Source of the DNA: JALHTG01 sp964653695
GTDB taxonomy: Archaea > Thermoproteota > Bathyarchaeia > 40CM-2-53-6 > JALHTG01
NCBI GenBank assembly: GCA_964653695.1
Contig: CAZZFQ010000070.1
Location: 1 to 6,699, forward strand
DNA: 6,699 nt
Direction: 5' to 3'
The number at the start of each line of letters is the position of its first letter. The first letter of the stretch is position 1. This document shows, piece by piece, positions 1-6,008 of this stretch. The notes under the pieces were generated by a model. The model did no database searches. It saw only the letters and a program-made list of their open reading frames with translations, and was not told the origin of the DNA. A program made the translations under genes and the position numbers.

Positions 1-1013
1 ACAACCTTTCCGATGGCTCCGAAGTGAGGTCGCCTAATGATGCGAACAGGTGTGCCTGGAACCATGCCCACGGCTAGTTCGTCGCTTGATGACGCTCGGT
101 GTGTCTCCACATGGGGTATGACTATCTCGGGTCTCAGGACGCCTGCCCTTATTTGGGTGGCTCCATTCGCACAGGCCGTGTAACCTTCGAAGTTCTTGAG
201 TAGGTCGAATGTCCTCTGCGACATCCGCATCTCCCCGAATCCTTCTGTTATGATTAGGGTCAACCCGACCTCCTCTTCGCCCGTGATGGCAACGCCTATC
301 TCCTCGCCTATGAATTCCGTTATGTCCTTTGGGTTGACGCCTCCAGAAACGAAGCATGACACTCCGACTTCCACCCCCTTTCTCAACGCCTCCAATGTGA
401 CCAACGAGCCTCCGATGAGCACGGTCCCTTTGTGTTCGGATGTGACCTTATCTGCCGTCATTTCCTCTGAGGGGGAAGGCGCGCCCATCTTTATGACGCC
501 GTGCGTCTCACCACCAATGCCGAAGATCCCCTGTATCAGGGCAGCGTTGGTTTCAATCATCGCACCTTCATTGGGGAGAATGTTGACAACTCTGCCGGGA
601 ATGTAGGCACCCACTTCAACATGTATCGGTAGACCCCTGATTATGACCTGGCCTGTCACGTCGGAGACGGATTCTACTGTGCCGTCAACAGGAGATGTTG
701 CATGCCTCCTCACCATTCCGAACAGCGAGCTGCTGGTGGCGATCACCTCTCCTTTGGCGACTTTATCTCCAATCTTCTTGGTCAAGTATCTCGGAAGCTC
801 GTCTGACTCCACACTGAGCAACATGGCTGCATTCACGAGTTCCGGGTCGCCGCTTAGTTGCGTTCTCGCTACGATCGTGTCGTAGTCGACTTTGTCTCCC
901 ACCCTTACGCATACCTCGCCGCGTATCGGTAGCCTTCTTGTCTTTGAGACTATCGTATTCCGCTTGACCTTGAGCCCTGGCGTGTAGGCGTAGGCCTCCT
1001 TCGAAGTCTTCAG
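1..1013 (-). CDS. Barrel-sandwich (biotinyl/lipoyl-like) protein partnered with MutL-like ATPase, partial at C-terminus
   Basis: This reading frame is open from the TGA of the neighbouring ATPase gene (1046-1044) to the left window edge; 337 codons are visible from a CTG at 1013. Numbered from that CTG, the protein opens with EAYAYTPGLKVK (6-17). Two similar half-motifs follow, VGDKVDYDTIVA (38-49) and IGDKVAKGEVIA (81-92), then SPVDGTVESV (108-117). This layout resembles the two halves of a barrel-sandwich hybrid fold, but I see no modifiable lysine motif. Conserved-looking glycine-rich stretches are LIQGIFGIGGETHGVI (159-174), LIITEGFGEM (253-262) and NGATQIRAGVLRPE (283-296). The visible end, PVRIIRRPHFGAIGKV, may begin a KOW/SH3-like barrel. 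From memory, such proteins accompany long MutL-family ATPases, but I know no assigned function. No ATG, GTG or TTG exists in frame before codon 38, a GTG at 902. The CTG is preceded by AGAGG, 8 nt away, and is the tentative start. Coding status is sure; start and role are not. Confidence 0.82.
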   Translation of the reverse strand, partial: MKTSKEAYAYTPGLKVKRNTIVSKTRRLPIRGEVCVRVGDKVDYDTIVARTQLSGDPELVNAAMLLSVESDELPRYLTKKIGDKVAKGEVIATSSSLFGMVRRHATSPVDGTVESVSDVTGQVIIRGLPIHVEVGAYIPGRVVNILPNEGAMIETNAALIQGIFGIGGETHGVIKMGAPSPSEEMTADKVTSEHKGTVLIGGSLVTLEALRKGVEVGVSCFVSGGVNPKDITEFIGEEIGVAITGEEEVGLTLIITEGFGEMRMSQRTFDLLKNFEGYTACANGATQIRAGVLRPEIVIPHVETHRASSSDELAVGMVPGTPVRIIRRPHFGAIGKV

Positions 1014-1043
1014 TTTCTCTTCCTCTTTGCTATCGATGCCGCC

Positions 1044-2879
1044 TCATGCAAGCTTTTCAATTTCATCCATTGGGTAGACATCGAGCGCCTGGAACCACTT
1101 GAGCAACCTCTCCCTTCTCACAGTCTCTTCTTCAGCAAGATGGAGCGGCCGCCCTCTCGCGTCGAGTACTACCCCAACCTCCCCTCCCATGACCGTACTC
1201 TCAACTGTTCGTCCCGGCCCATTCCCCATGTCGAACTTGCCATGTGGAGTGATAATGGCCTTGGCCTCTTTGCTCTCTGCGAGTCTTATGCGCCTGACTT
1301 CTCCGAACGTGATCTTCTCTCCGGTCCTCGGTCCGTCCGGCATCTCAAGATCCACAGTCATTACCGGCTCACCAAGTATTCCTGCTCCTCTCGGAGAGAT
1401 GACAGTGCCGAGCCTAACGAGACAATCTTTGTCAAAGATTGTCCACGCTGCCCTTTCATGTATCGTTGAGAGGATGCCAAGGTGAGGCATCATGAAGACG
1501 CTGTCTTGAAATAGCCTTGTAACTCCCTCTGGTTGAAACGCATCTGTGAGGATGAGCAGAGTCTGTACTCTTCTAGGAGCGTGGCTCAGTAAGCCACCAG
1601 TCCCTGCAATGATGCCTATGTCCATCATCTTGATGTAAGTCTCGTCCAGTTTCTGATCAAAGACATCCGAGATCGTTCTCTCCACCTTGATCCCCTTAAG
1701 TCTGGTCGCGATTGTCTTGTGGTGTCCGAGGCCGAGACGAAGCGCCTCGCGGGCGACTGAATGCTCAACGAGAAGATCATCCAGCGTATGGGGGACGGTT
1801 GTCGGTCTGATCATCTTGTTCATCAGTCTCTGGGCGACTTCCTCCTCGCTGAGTTTGAAGGGCAACCATCGAACGATATTCTTAATGCCGGTCTCCTTCA
1901 TCACATTCGTAACACTGTAACTCATCCCTAGGTTAGCGCTGACACTTCGCACGAATCGGCCGTCAACTACGGAGTAAACATTGGTCGTCGCCCCTCCCAA
2001 GCCTACGCCGAGACAATTCATCTTGAAGGTTAATGCAATCAGGCGTATGGCTAGGCCCTCTCCGGCTGGAGTCGGCATTATTGGCACAGGGGTCCATTTC
2101 ATTAGTTTCGCGTACCCAGGTGCGTGGCTCATCACATGCTCCATGAACAATTCGTGGATGGAACTGCGTGCTGGCTCGGAATTCTCCACCTCTAACACAG
2201 GTCTGATATTGTCGACCATGCTCAATGCGAACCTCCCACCCATGAGCTTCTCGATCCGTGGCCTGAGCGCCCTGTTGCCAGCGTACACTAGCGGGAGCTC
2301 GTAGTCAGCCCCAAGCCTCGGCTTAGGCTCAGCTGCATTGATCAGTTCGGCTATCTCCATGACATGGGCCGATTCACCGTCGTCGGTTCCGCCCGCGAGA
2401 AGGACCATGTCGGGGCGCAGGCTTCGTATCCGCTGGATTTTCTGATGGGATCGTCGGCCGTCATCGCGGGCTATCACATCCATGACTATGGCCCCGGCGC
2501 CTAGTGCCGCTCTATACGCGCTCTCTGCTGTCATTGTCTTGATGAGGCCGGCTACCATCATCTGGAGCCCACCTCCGGCACTGCTTGTTGTGCAATAGAG
2601 GTCAACACCGGCTCTGCCGTCGTATGGGACTATGATGCCGCTTCCATCCTCCGAAAGGATCCTATGCCTAGTCAACTCTTCAACTTCTCTCACTGCATTC
2701 TTGACTCCTAGGGTCACGTCCTCATACGGTGTCTCCACGGTCGTCGGAGCCTCGCCTGCAACAAGAAACCTCCACTCCTCATTCTTCCGGTGGAAGAACC
2801 GCGCCTTTGTGGTTGTACTTCCTACATCCGTTGCAAGAATAAACCTCAGCTCTTCCTCAGGTCTGACTAGATACGGCAT
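1044..2879 (-). CDS. glmL: MutL/GlmL-family ASKHA ATPase ('glutamate mutase L'-like), 611 aa
   Basis: This protein matches the MutL/GlmL family, ASKHA-fold ATPases named after a protein encoded beside coenzyme-B12-dependent glutamate mutase. Visible landmarks are the phosphate-1 loop ATDVGSTTTKA (16-26), SSAGGGLQMMVAGL (99-112), LLAGGTDDG (160-168), GLGGATTNVYS (293-303) where phosphate-2 should lie, SANLGMSYS (314-322), GTGGLLSHAPRR (426-437) and AFQPEGVTRL (447-456). A C-terminal domain (about 490-590) contains GEPVM and VVLDARGRPL. At 611 residues it is longer than the roughly 460-residue clostridial GlmL, as I recall. No membrane segment is seen, so it should be cytoplasmic. The ATG at 2879 is the only standard start between the upstream in-frame stop (2918-2916) and the phosphate-1 loop; its ribosome binding site is weak. 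The downstream gene follows in the same frame after the TGA. No mutase subunit is nearby, so the symbol is given at family level only. Family assignment is strong; a role in glutamate fermentation is doubtful. Confidence 0.93.
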   Translation of the reverse strand: MPYLVRPEEELRFILATDVGSTTTKARFFHRKNEEWRFLVAGEAPTTVETPYEDVTLGVKNAVREVEELTRHRILSEDGSGIIVPYDGRAGVDLYCTTSSAGGGLQMMVAGLIKTMTAESAYRAALGAGAIVMDVIARDDGRRSHQKIQRIRSLRPDMVLLAGGTDDGESAHVMEIAELINAAEPKPRLGADYELPLVYAGNRALRPRIEKLMGGRFALSMVDNIRPVLEVENSEPARSSIHELFMEHVMSHAPGYAKLMKWTPVPIMPTPAGEGLAIRLIALTFKMNCLGVGLGGATTNVYSVVDGRFVRSVSANLGMSYSVTNVMKETGIKNIVRWLPFKLSEEEVAQRLMNKMIRPTTVPHTLDDLLVEHSVAREALRLGLGHHKTIATRLKGIKVERTISDVFDQKLDETYIKMMDIGIIAGTGGLLSHAPRRVQTLLILTDAFQPEGVTRLFQDSVFMMPHLGILSTIHERAAWTIFDKDCLVRLGTVISPRGAGILGEPVMTVDLEMPDGPRTGEKITFGEVRRIRLAESKEAKAIITPHGKFDMGNGPGRTVESTVMGGEVGVVLDARGRPLHLAEEETVRRERLLKWFQALDVYPMDEIEKLA

Positions 2880-2945
2880 CGATATGCGCCAGCGTCTTCC
2901 ACACAGATCTGATTTTCAACGGTTCCCCGTTTCTACTAGCCAAGT

Positions 2946-2955
2946 CTTATATATG
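2946..2955 (+). promoter_or_regulatory. Archaeal TATA box of the membrane-protein operon, possibly shared by both directions
   Basis: CTTATATATG lies in the 119-bp divergent intergenic region. Transcription starting about 25 bp downstream would give a leader of about 20-25 nt before the ATG at 2999, long enough to carry the GAGG at 2985. TATATA is its own reverse complement. The same element read leftwards is CATATATAAG, and would give the ATPase gene a leader of about 40 nt. I see no other TATA-like sequence in this region for the minus direction. Just downstream is a small inverted repeat, GTTC-AAC-GAAC (2955-2965), where an archaeal repressor could bind; its 4-bp arms may be chance. Confidence 0.6.
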
Positions 2956-2984
2956 TTCAACGAACTCACTTCGTGTTTCACCGC

Positions 2985-2988
2985 GAGG
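2985..2988 (+). promoter_or_regulatory. Shine-Dalgarno GAGG for the DUF6754-like gene
   Basis: GAGG ends 10 nt before the ATG at 2999. Together with the TATA box at 2946-2955 it implies a short leadered transcript and supports this start. Confidence 0.55.
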
Positions 2989-2998
2989 AATTCGGAAT

Positions 2999-3784
2999 AT
3001 GCTGATTGCAGGAAAAGTATCTTGGGCTTTGATGACGCTCGGGTTCTCGCTGATAATGCTTGCAATACTCTACTTAGCATCAAGGAAGATCTACATTCCT
3101 CAGATCAGAGAGCATCCGGGTGTTCATGCCATATCCGAAGCAGTGGGAAGGGCGGCGGAGATGGGTCGTCCAGTCAGTTTCTCTCCTGGAACCTCGTCAC
3201 TTTATGATACAAAGTATGCAGGAGACACGGCGGCGGCTCTGACGCTTCTCAGCTATGTAGCCAAAGAGGCGGTCAAGAGCGGATCGAAGCTCATCGTAGG
3301 AATAGCGCCCCCCACGGTTTTGCCGGTGGCACAGGCCATCGTGAGGACCGCTTATTCATTGGAAGGAAAAGCGGAAGAGTACGTCGAGGGAGACACGGTG
3401 CGATTCTATTCGCCAGATCAATGGGGCTTCACTTCGAGTTACATAGGAATGATGCACAGAGAACGCGTGGCTGCCAACTTTCTATTTGGAGGGCACGCCG
3501 CTGAGGCACTAATACTGGCGGAAACGGGCGCAACCGTTGGCGCGATGCAGGTGGCAGGCTCGACGAACGTGTATCAGCTGCCCATGTTCGTTGTTGCGTG
3601 CGACTATACGTTGATCGGGGAGGATCAGTTGGCGGCCGCAGCCTATCTTTCGCCGGACCCAGCTCAGAAGGGAACGGTCTTCGGTCAAGACATTGCTAAA
3701 ATCATCTGTGTCGGGTTGATCGTGATAGGAGCGTTGCTCTCAACGGCTGGTATCAAGATAGTCTACCAGTTGCTTGCAAGCTAG
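2999..3784 (+). CDS. DUF6754-like membrane protein with two terminal TM helices, 261 aa
   Basis: First gene of the membrane operon. A hydrophobic segment at about 7-27 and another at 233-258 flank a soluble, probably alpha/beta domain (about 40-230). The stretch EAVGRAAEMGRPVSFSPG (47-64) is what I associate with DUF6754 proteins. Other likely conserved blocks are KLIVGIAPPTVLPVAQAIV (98-116), VRFYSPDQWGF (134-144), FLFGGHAAEALILAETGA (161-178) and GEDQLAAAAYLS (207-218). The charge pattern (R29, K30 after the first helix, only K6 before it) weakly favours the soluble domain on the cytoplasmic side. There is no signal-peptide cleavage site or recognisable catalytic motif. The stop at 3782-3784 overlaps the GGAGG of the next gene, indicating co-transcription. 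DUF6754 has no function known to me. The family call comes from memory of motifs, not a search. Confidence 0.88.
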   Translation: MLIAGKVSWALMTLGFSLIMLAILYLASRKIYIPQIREHPGVHAISEAVGRAAEMGRPVSFSPGTSSLYDTKYAGDTAAALTLLSYVAKEAVKSGSKLIVGIAPPTVLPVAQAIVRTAYSLEGKAEEYVEGDTVRFYSPDQWGFTSSYIGMMHRERVAANFLFGGHAAEALILAETGATVGAMQVAGSTNVYQLPMFVVACDYTLIGEDQLAAAAYLSPDPAQKGTVFGQDIAKIICVGLIVIGALLSTAGIKIVYQLLAS

Positions 3785-3788
3785 GAGG
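3784..3788 (+). promoter_or_regulatory. Shine-Dalgarno GGAGG deciding the start at 3798
   Basis: GGAGG begins on the last base of the preceding TAG and ends 9 nt before the ATG at 3798. A nearer ATG at 3791 is in another frame. Confidence 0.7.
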
Positions 3789-3797
3789 ACATGATCT

Positions 3798-4430
3798 ATG
3801 GCAGGAGTTTGGAGAAGGATCGCTTCGGCCATTCTGCTGATAGCATCTCTGGTCATCCTATTTGACTTTGCCTTGAGGAACCCGACCCTGCAGAGCGTAG
3901 CAACAGACCTTAACAACTGGGCCGTGGTAGTGGGAGCGTTCGCATTAGGTATCGGTGCGTACAGCCTGATACTTAGACATGGTCGCATGATTTCGAAGAG
4001 GAGCCCCCTCTGGCCTTACAGCTTACTCCTTCTTGGGACGATGCTCGCATTCATAGTGACTGGTCTTGCTACTGGTAGCATAACAAGCCCGCAGTACAAT
4101 TGGATTTACACGGCAATAATCATGCCCATTTCAAGCTCATTGTACGGAATGAACGCCTTCTTCATTGCATCCGCTTCGTACAGAGCCTTCAAAGCCAAGA
4201 GCTGGGAGGCCTTGGTGCTCCTTGTCGCCGCCATATTTCTGATGTTCAAGAATGCACCGATAGGCGGGGTGATCTCTCCTATACTGCCCCAGATTGGTGG
4301 CATAATCTGGGATTTTGCAGCAGCCACAGGAATGCGGGCCCTCTTGATCGGGATTGGAATAGGGACCCTTGCCTTGGGATTGCGAGTCATAGTCGGTCAG
4401 GAGAAGACGCCTCTTGGAGGTGCGGAATGA
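3798..4430 (+). CDS. Polytopic membrane protein of the DUF6754-type cluster, 210 aa
   Basis: A very hydrophobic protein with about six or seven transmembrane helices, near residues 8-25, 42-60, 72-92, 102-127, 136-151, 155-171 and 180-199. Loops are short, and the largest polar stretch is 60-70 (RHGRMISKRSP). A likely family signature is SASYRAFKAKSWEALVLLVAAI (125-146), followed by PIGGVISP and a final helix ending RVIVGQEKTPLGG. I recall similar 'AFRAFRARNLEA' proteins beside DUF6754 genes but know no function or domain name. The gene lies 13 bp after its upstream neighbour, and its TGA overlaps the ATG of the next gene (ATGA at 4427-4430), so the two are probably translationally coupled. 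It may be a channel-like or scaffold subunit of a membrane complex, which is inference only. Confidence 0.87.
   Translation: MAGVWRRIASAILLIASLVILFDFALRNPTLQSVATDLNNWAVVVGAFALGIGAYSLILRHGRMISKRSPLWPYSLLLLGTMLAFIVTGLATGSITSPQYNWIYTAIIMPISSSLYGMNAFFIASASYRAFKAKSWEALVLLVAAIFLMFKNAPIGGVISPILPQIGGIIWDFAAATGMRALLIGIGIGTLALGLRVIVGQEKTPLGGAE
4416..4420 (+). promoter_or_regulatory. Shine-Dalgarno GGAGG deciding the start at 4427
   Basis: GGAGG inside the end of the preceding gene ends 6 nt before ATG 4427 and 9 nt before ATG 4430. It supports the overlapping ATGA start over the long in-frame extension that reaches back to 4100. Confidence 0.7.
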
Positions 4431-5254
4431 TGGCTTTTCGTGATATTCTGAGGCGAAACTACAAGCAGGTCATCTACCTTGCCCTCTTCCTATCGCTCGC
4501 AGTACCGCTGATCTATCCGATAGGACTTCCAGTTCCAATACAAAGGACGACGATGGGAGTCTACAACAAGATAGAGGGACTAAAGCCAGGCGATGTTGCA
4601 GTTGTTGGAAGTAACATAGGTGCAGCGATCTACGCAGAAGTCTACCCTCAATACATAGCCATCCTTGAGCATCTCTTCCGGAAGGACGGTGTGAAAGTCA
4701 TCTTGGTGGGCCACGGGCAAGAGGCACCAATCTGGGCGGAGAGGGCTCTCGGGGAGATCAACGCCTATGGTAGAAAGACCTACGGCGTCGACTTCGTCCA
4801 CCTCGGCTACATTGCAGGCGAAGAAGCGGCTGTCGCTGGACTGTGCAGGGACATACGCGCCCTATTGAAAGTGGATTATAAGGGCCGTGCGCTCGCAGAC
4901 CTTCCAATGATGAAGAACATTAACACCGCAAAGGACTTTACGATTGTGCTGGACTTTACTGCTAGCGCAGACTCACAGTACTGGTTGAACCAGGCGTACG
5001 CAGCCTATGGGACCGCTGTGGGCTTTGGACTGACAGCAATAAAAGTGCCTGACGCATATGCCTACTACACTGCGGGGCAGATATTCGGCATATTAGAGAG
5101 TCTTTCGGGGGCCGCACAGTACGAGGTCCTTATCCGCAGACCGGGGATGGCTGCCAAAGGCATGGATGCCCAATCTCTGGCGCACTTGTTGTACGTAGCG
5201 CTACTAGTGCTTTGTAACGCATTTTTCATAAGAGAATGGAGAGGAAAGAAATGA
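4427..5254 (+). CDS. Membrane-anchored alpha/beta-domain protein with N- and C-terminal TM helices, 275 aa
   Basis: Layout: basic N-terminus (R5, R9, R10, K13), TM helix at about 15-35, soluble domain at about 45-245, TM helix at about 251-268, then a basic tail (REWRGKK). By the positive-inside rule both ends are cytoplasmic and the soluble domain is outside. The domain looks Rossmann-like: GDVAVVGSNIGAA (55-67), VKVILVGHGQEAP (89-101), VDFVHLGYIAGEEAAVAG (121-138), then ADLPMMKNINTAKDFTIVLDF (157-177) and FGLTAIKVPDAYAYY (200-214). From memory, homologues with 'LGY.pGgEa', 'LPMMKGIN' and 'YEtLI' stretches sit next to DUF6754 genes, with no assigned activity. Two adjacent ATGs (4427, 4430) are possible starts; 4427 gives the ATGA overlap and better spacing. 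Its own TGA overlaps the next ATG. Gene certain, function unknown. Confidence 0.88.
   Translation: MMAFRDILRRNYKQVIYLALFLSLAVPLIYPIGLPVPIQRTTMGVYNKIEGLKPGDVAVVGSNIGAAIYAEVYPQYIAILEHLFRKDGVKVILVGHGQEAPIWAERALGEINAYGRKTYGVDFVHLGYIAGEEAAVAGLCRDIRALLKVDYKGRALADLPMMKNINTAKDFTIVLDFTASADSQYWLNQAYAAYGTAVGFGLTAIKVPDAYAYYTAGQIFGILESLSGAAQYEVLIRRPGMAAKGMDAQSLAHLLYVALLVLCNAFFIREWRGKK
5241..5244 (+). promoter_or_regulatory. Shine-Dalgarno GAGG deciding the start at 5251
   Basis: GAGG ends 6 nt before ATG 5251, which forms an ATGA overlap with the preceding stop. The upstream in-frame ATG at 5236 has no comparable site, so 5251 is preferred. Confidence 0.6.
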
Positions 5255-5949
5255 TGGACCCAGCCACGATGCTTTCGCTTCTGATCTCAACAACCCTGAT
5301 TCTTGCGATCTATACGATACTGTACCGGGAGAACCCAGCTTTCAGGATAGGAGAGCACTTGGTGGTGGGAGCAACCGTCGGCCACGCGGTGGTCTTGGCA
5401 GTCTTTCAAATTCGAGACCTAGCGTGGAGAAAGGTTGAAAGTGGGATCGCAACAGGTAACATTGCAGGGATAGCGTACATAATCCCGATGTTACTGGGCG
5501 TTTTCCTGTACTTCCAGTTCGCGTCCAAGTACAGGTTCATGGCGCGCGTGTCAATAGCACTGATGCTAGCCGTCGGCCTAGCCCTTTCCATTAGAGGACT
5601 CGTATTCGTCAATGTCATCGGACAGATCCAAGGAGCACTGGCTCCGCTTACCAGTATAGACAGCATCGCCTACCTGATCGGCGTCGTATGCGCCCTTCTC
5701 TACTTTGTCTACGAACGCAGGGCTTCTAGAGCGGCAGGACCTCTACCGAAGATAGGAAGATACGTTCTAATGTTGACCATGGGTGCCTACTTCGCAAACA
5801 CGATCATGGGCAGGTTGTCGATTGTGATCGGCACGCTCACGAGCCTATTCGTTGATCCAGCATGGTACCTGATACCCGTCGCATTTCTCATAATCTGCGC
5901 AGACGCCTTCATAAGAAGAAAGGGCTCCAAGTCAGAGAAGGCCGGCTGA
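5251..5949 (+). CDS. Polytopic membrane protein, last gene of the membrane operon, 232 aa
   Basis: About seven or eight hydrophobic segments are visible, near residues 6-25, 36-53, 71-90, 99-117, 138-154, 170-186, 188-201 and 204-222. The tail is basic and soluble (RRKGSKSEKAG), so the C-terminus is probably cytoplasmic. Conserved-looking blocks are YRENPAFRIGEHLVVGATVGHA (25-46), LALSIRGLVFVNVIGQI (110-126), GRYVLMLTMGAYFANTIMGRLS (169-190) and the following VIGTL. I recall 'E(N)P.yR..EHlfvG.s.G' membrane proteins in the same neighbourhood as the other three genes here, without a known role. Starting at 5236 would add five residues (MERKE); 5251 is preferred for its ribosome binding site and ATGA coupling. 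The gene is followed by a T-rich tract and a 59-bp gap, so it likely closes the operon. It resembles no transporter family that I can name. Confidence 0.86.
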   Translation: MMDPATMLSLLISTTLILAIYTILYRENPAFRIGEHLVVGATVGHAVVLAVFQIRDLAWRKVESGIATGNIAGIAYIIPMLLGVFLYFQFASKYRFMARVSIALMLAVGLALSIRGLVFVNVIGQIQGALAPLTSIDSIAYLIGVVCALLYFVYERRASRAAGPLPKIGRYVLMLTMGAYFANTIMGRLSIVIGTLTSLFVDPAWYLIPVAFLIICADAFIRRKGSKSEKAG

Positions 5950-5953
5950 CCGA

Positions 5954-5974
5954 TTCTCTCCCTTCCTTTTTTCT
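5954..5974 (+). terminator. Pyrimidine/oligo-T terminator after the membrane operon
   Basis: A 21-nt run of only C and T, with T6 at 5967-5972, starts 5 nt after the TGA at 5949. No GC-rich hairpin precedes it. Oligo-T tracts of this kind act as intrinsic terminators for archaeal RNA polymerase, so this may separate the membrane operon from the amidohydrolase gene; leaky readthrough is possible. Confidence 0.5.
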
Positions 5975-5984
5975 GACTTTCAAT

Positions 5985-5999
5985 ACTCCTTAGCGGAGT
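5985..5999 (+). promoter_or_regulatory. Small hairpin (ACTCC-TTAGC-GGAGT) containing the Shine-Dalgarno of the amidohydrolase gene
   Basis: GGAGTG at 5995-6000 ends 8 nt before the ATG at 6009 and is a good ribosome binding site. Its GGAGT can pair with ACTCC at 5985-5989 across a 5-nt loop, so the site could be masked. The stem is only 5 bp and may be coincidental. I see no clear TATA box in the 59-bp gap. Confidence 0.4.
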
Positions 6000-6008
6000 G
6001 AACGTGGC

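Noticed and set aside
34..357. Minus-strand reading frame of 107 codons starting at 357
   Set aside because: Arginine/histidine-rich low-complexity translation, out of frame with the barrel-sandwich protein that clearly occupies the same strand here.
196..885. Plus-strand reading frames of 136 and 80 codons
   Set aside because: Antisense shadows of the barrel-sandwich gene; serine/proline/threonine-rich translations without family resemblance or ribosome binding sites.
1044..2879. Glutamate fermentation (methylaspartate) pathway implied by the GlmL family name
   Set aside because: No mutase subunits, methylaspartate ammonia-lyase or B12-binding motif is present in the window, and the neighbours are membrane proteins of unknown function.
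2915..2962. Direct repeat TTCAACG at 2915-2921 and 2956-2962
   Set aside because: A repeated 7-mer in about 120 bp is expected by chance fairly often, and the flanking bases do not extend the match.
2632..3207. 191-codon plus-strand reading frame spanning the divergent promoter region
   Set aside because: It overlaps the N-terminus of the ATPase gene antisense, crosses the TATA box, and runs into the DUF6754-like gene in another frame; the protein looks random.
4100..4426. N-terminal extension of the 4427 gene to an ATG at 4100
   Set aside because: This part is out of frame over the preceding membrane gene and encodes a random-looking sequence; GGAGG and the ATGA overlap place the start at 4427.
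5236..5250. Start of the last membrane gene at ATG 5236
   Set aside because: It lacks a ribosome binding site and would place charged MERKE ahead of the first helix; ATG 5251 has GAGG at the right distance and an ATGA junction.
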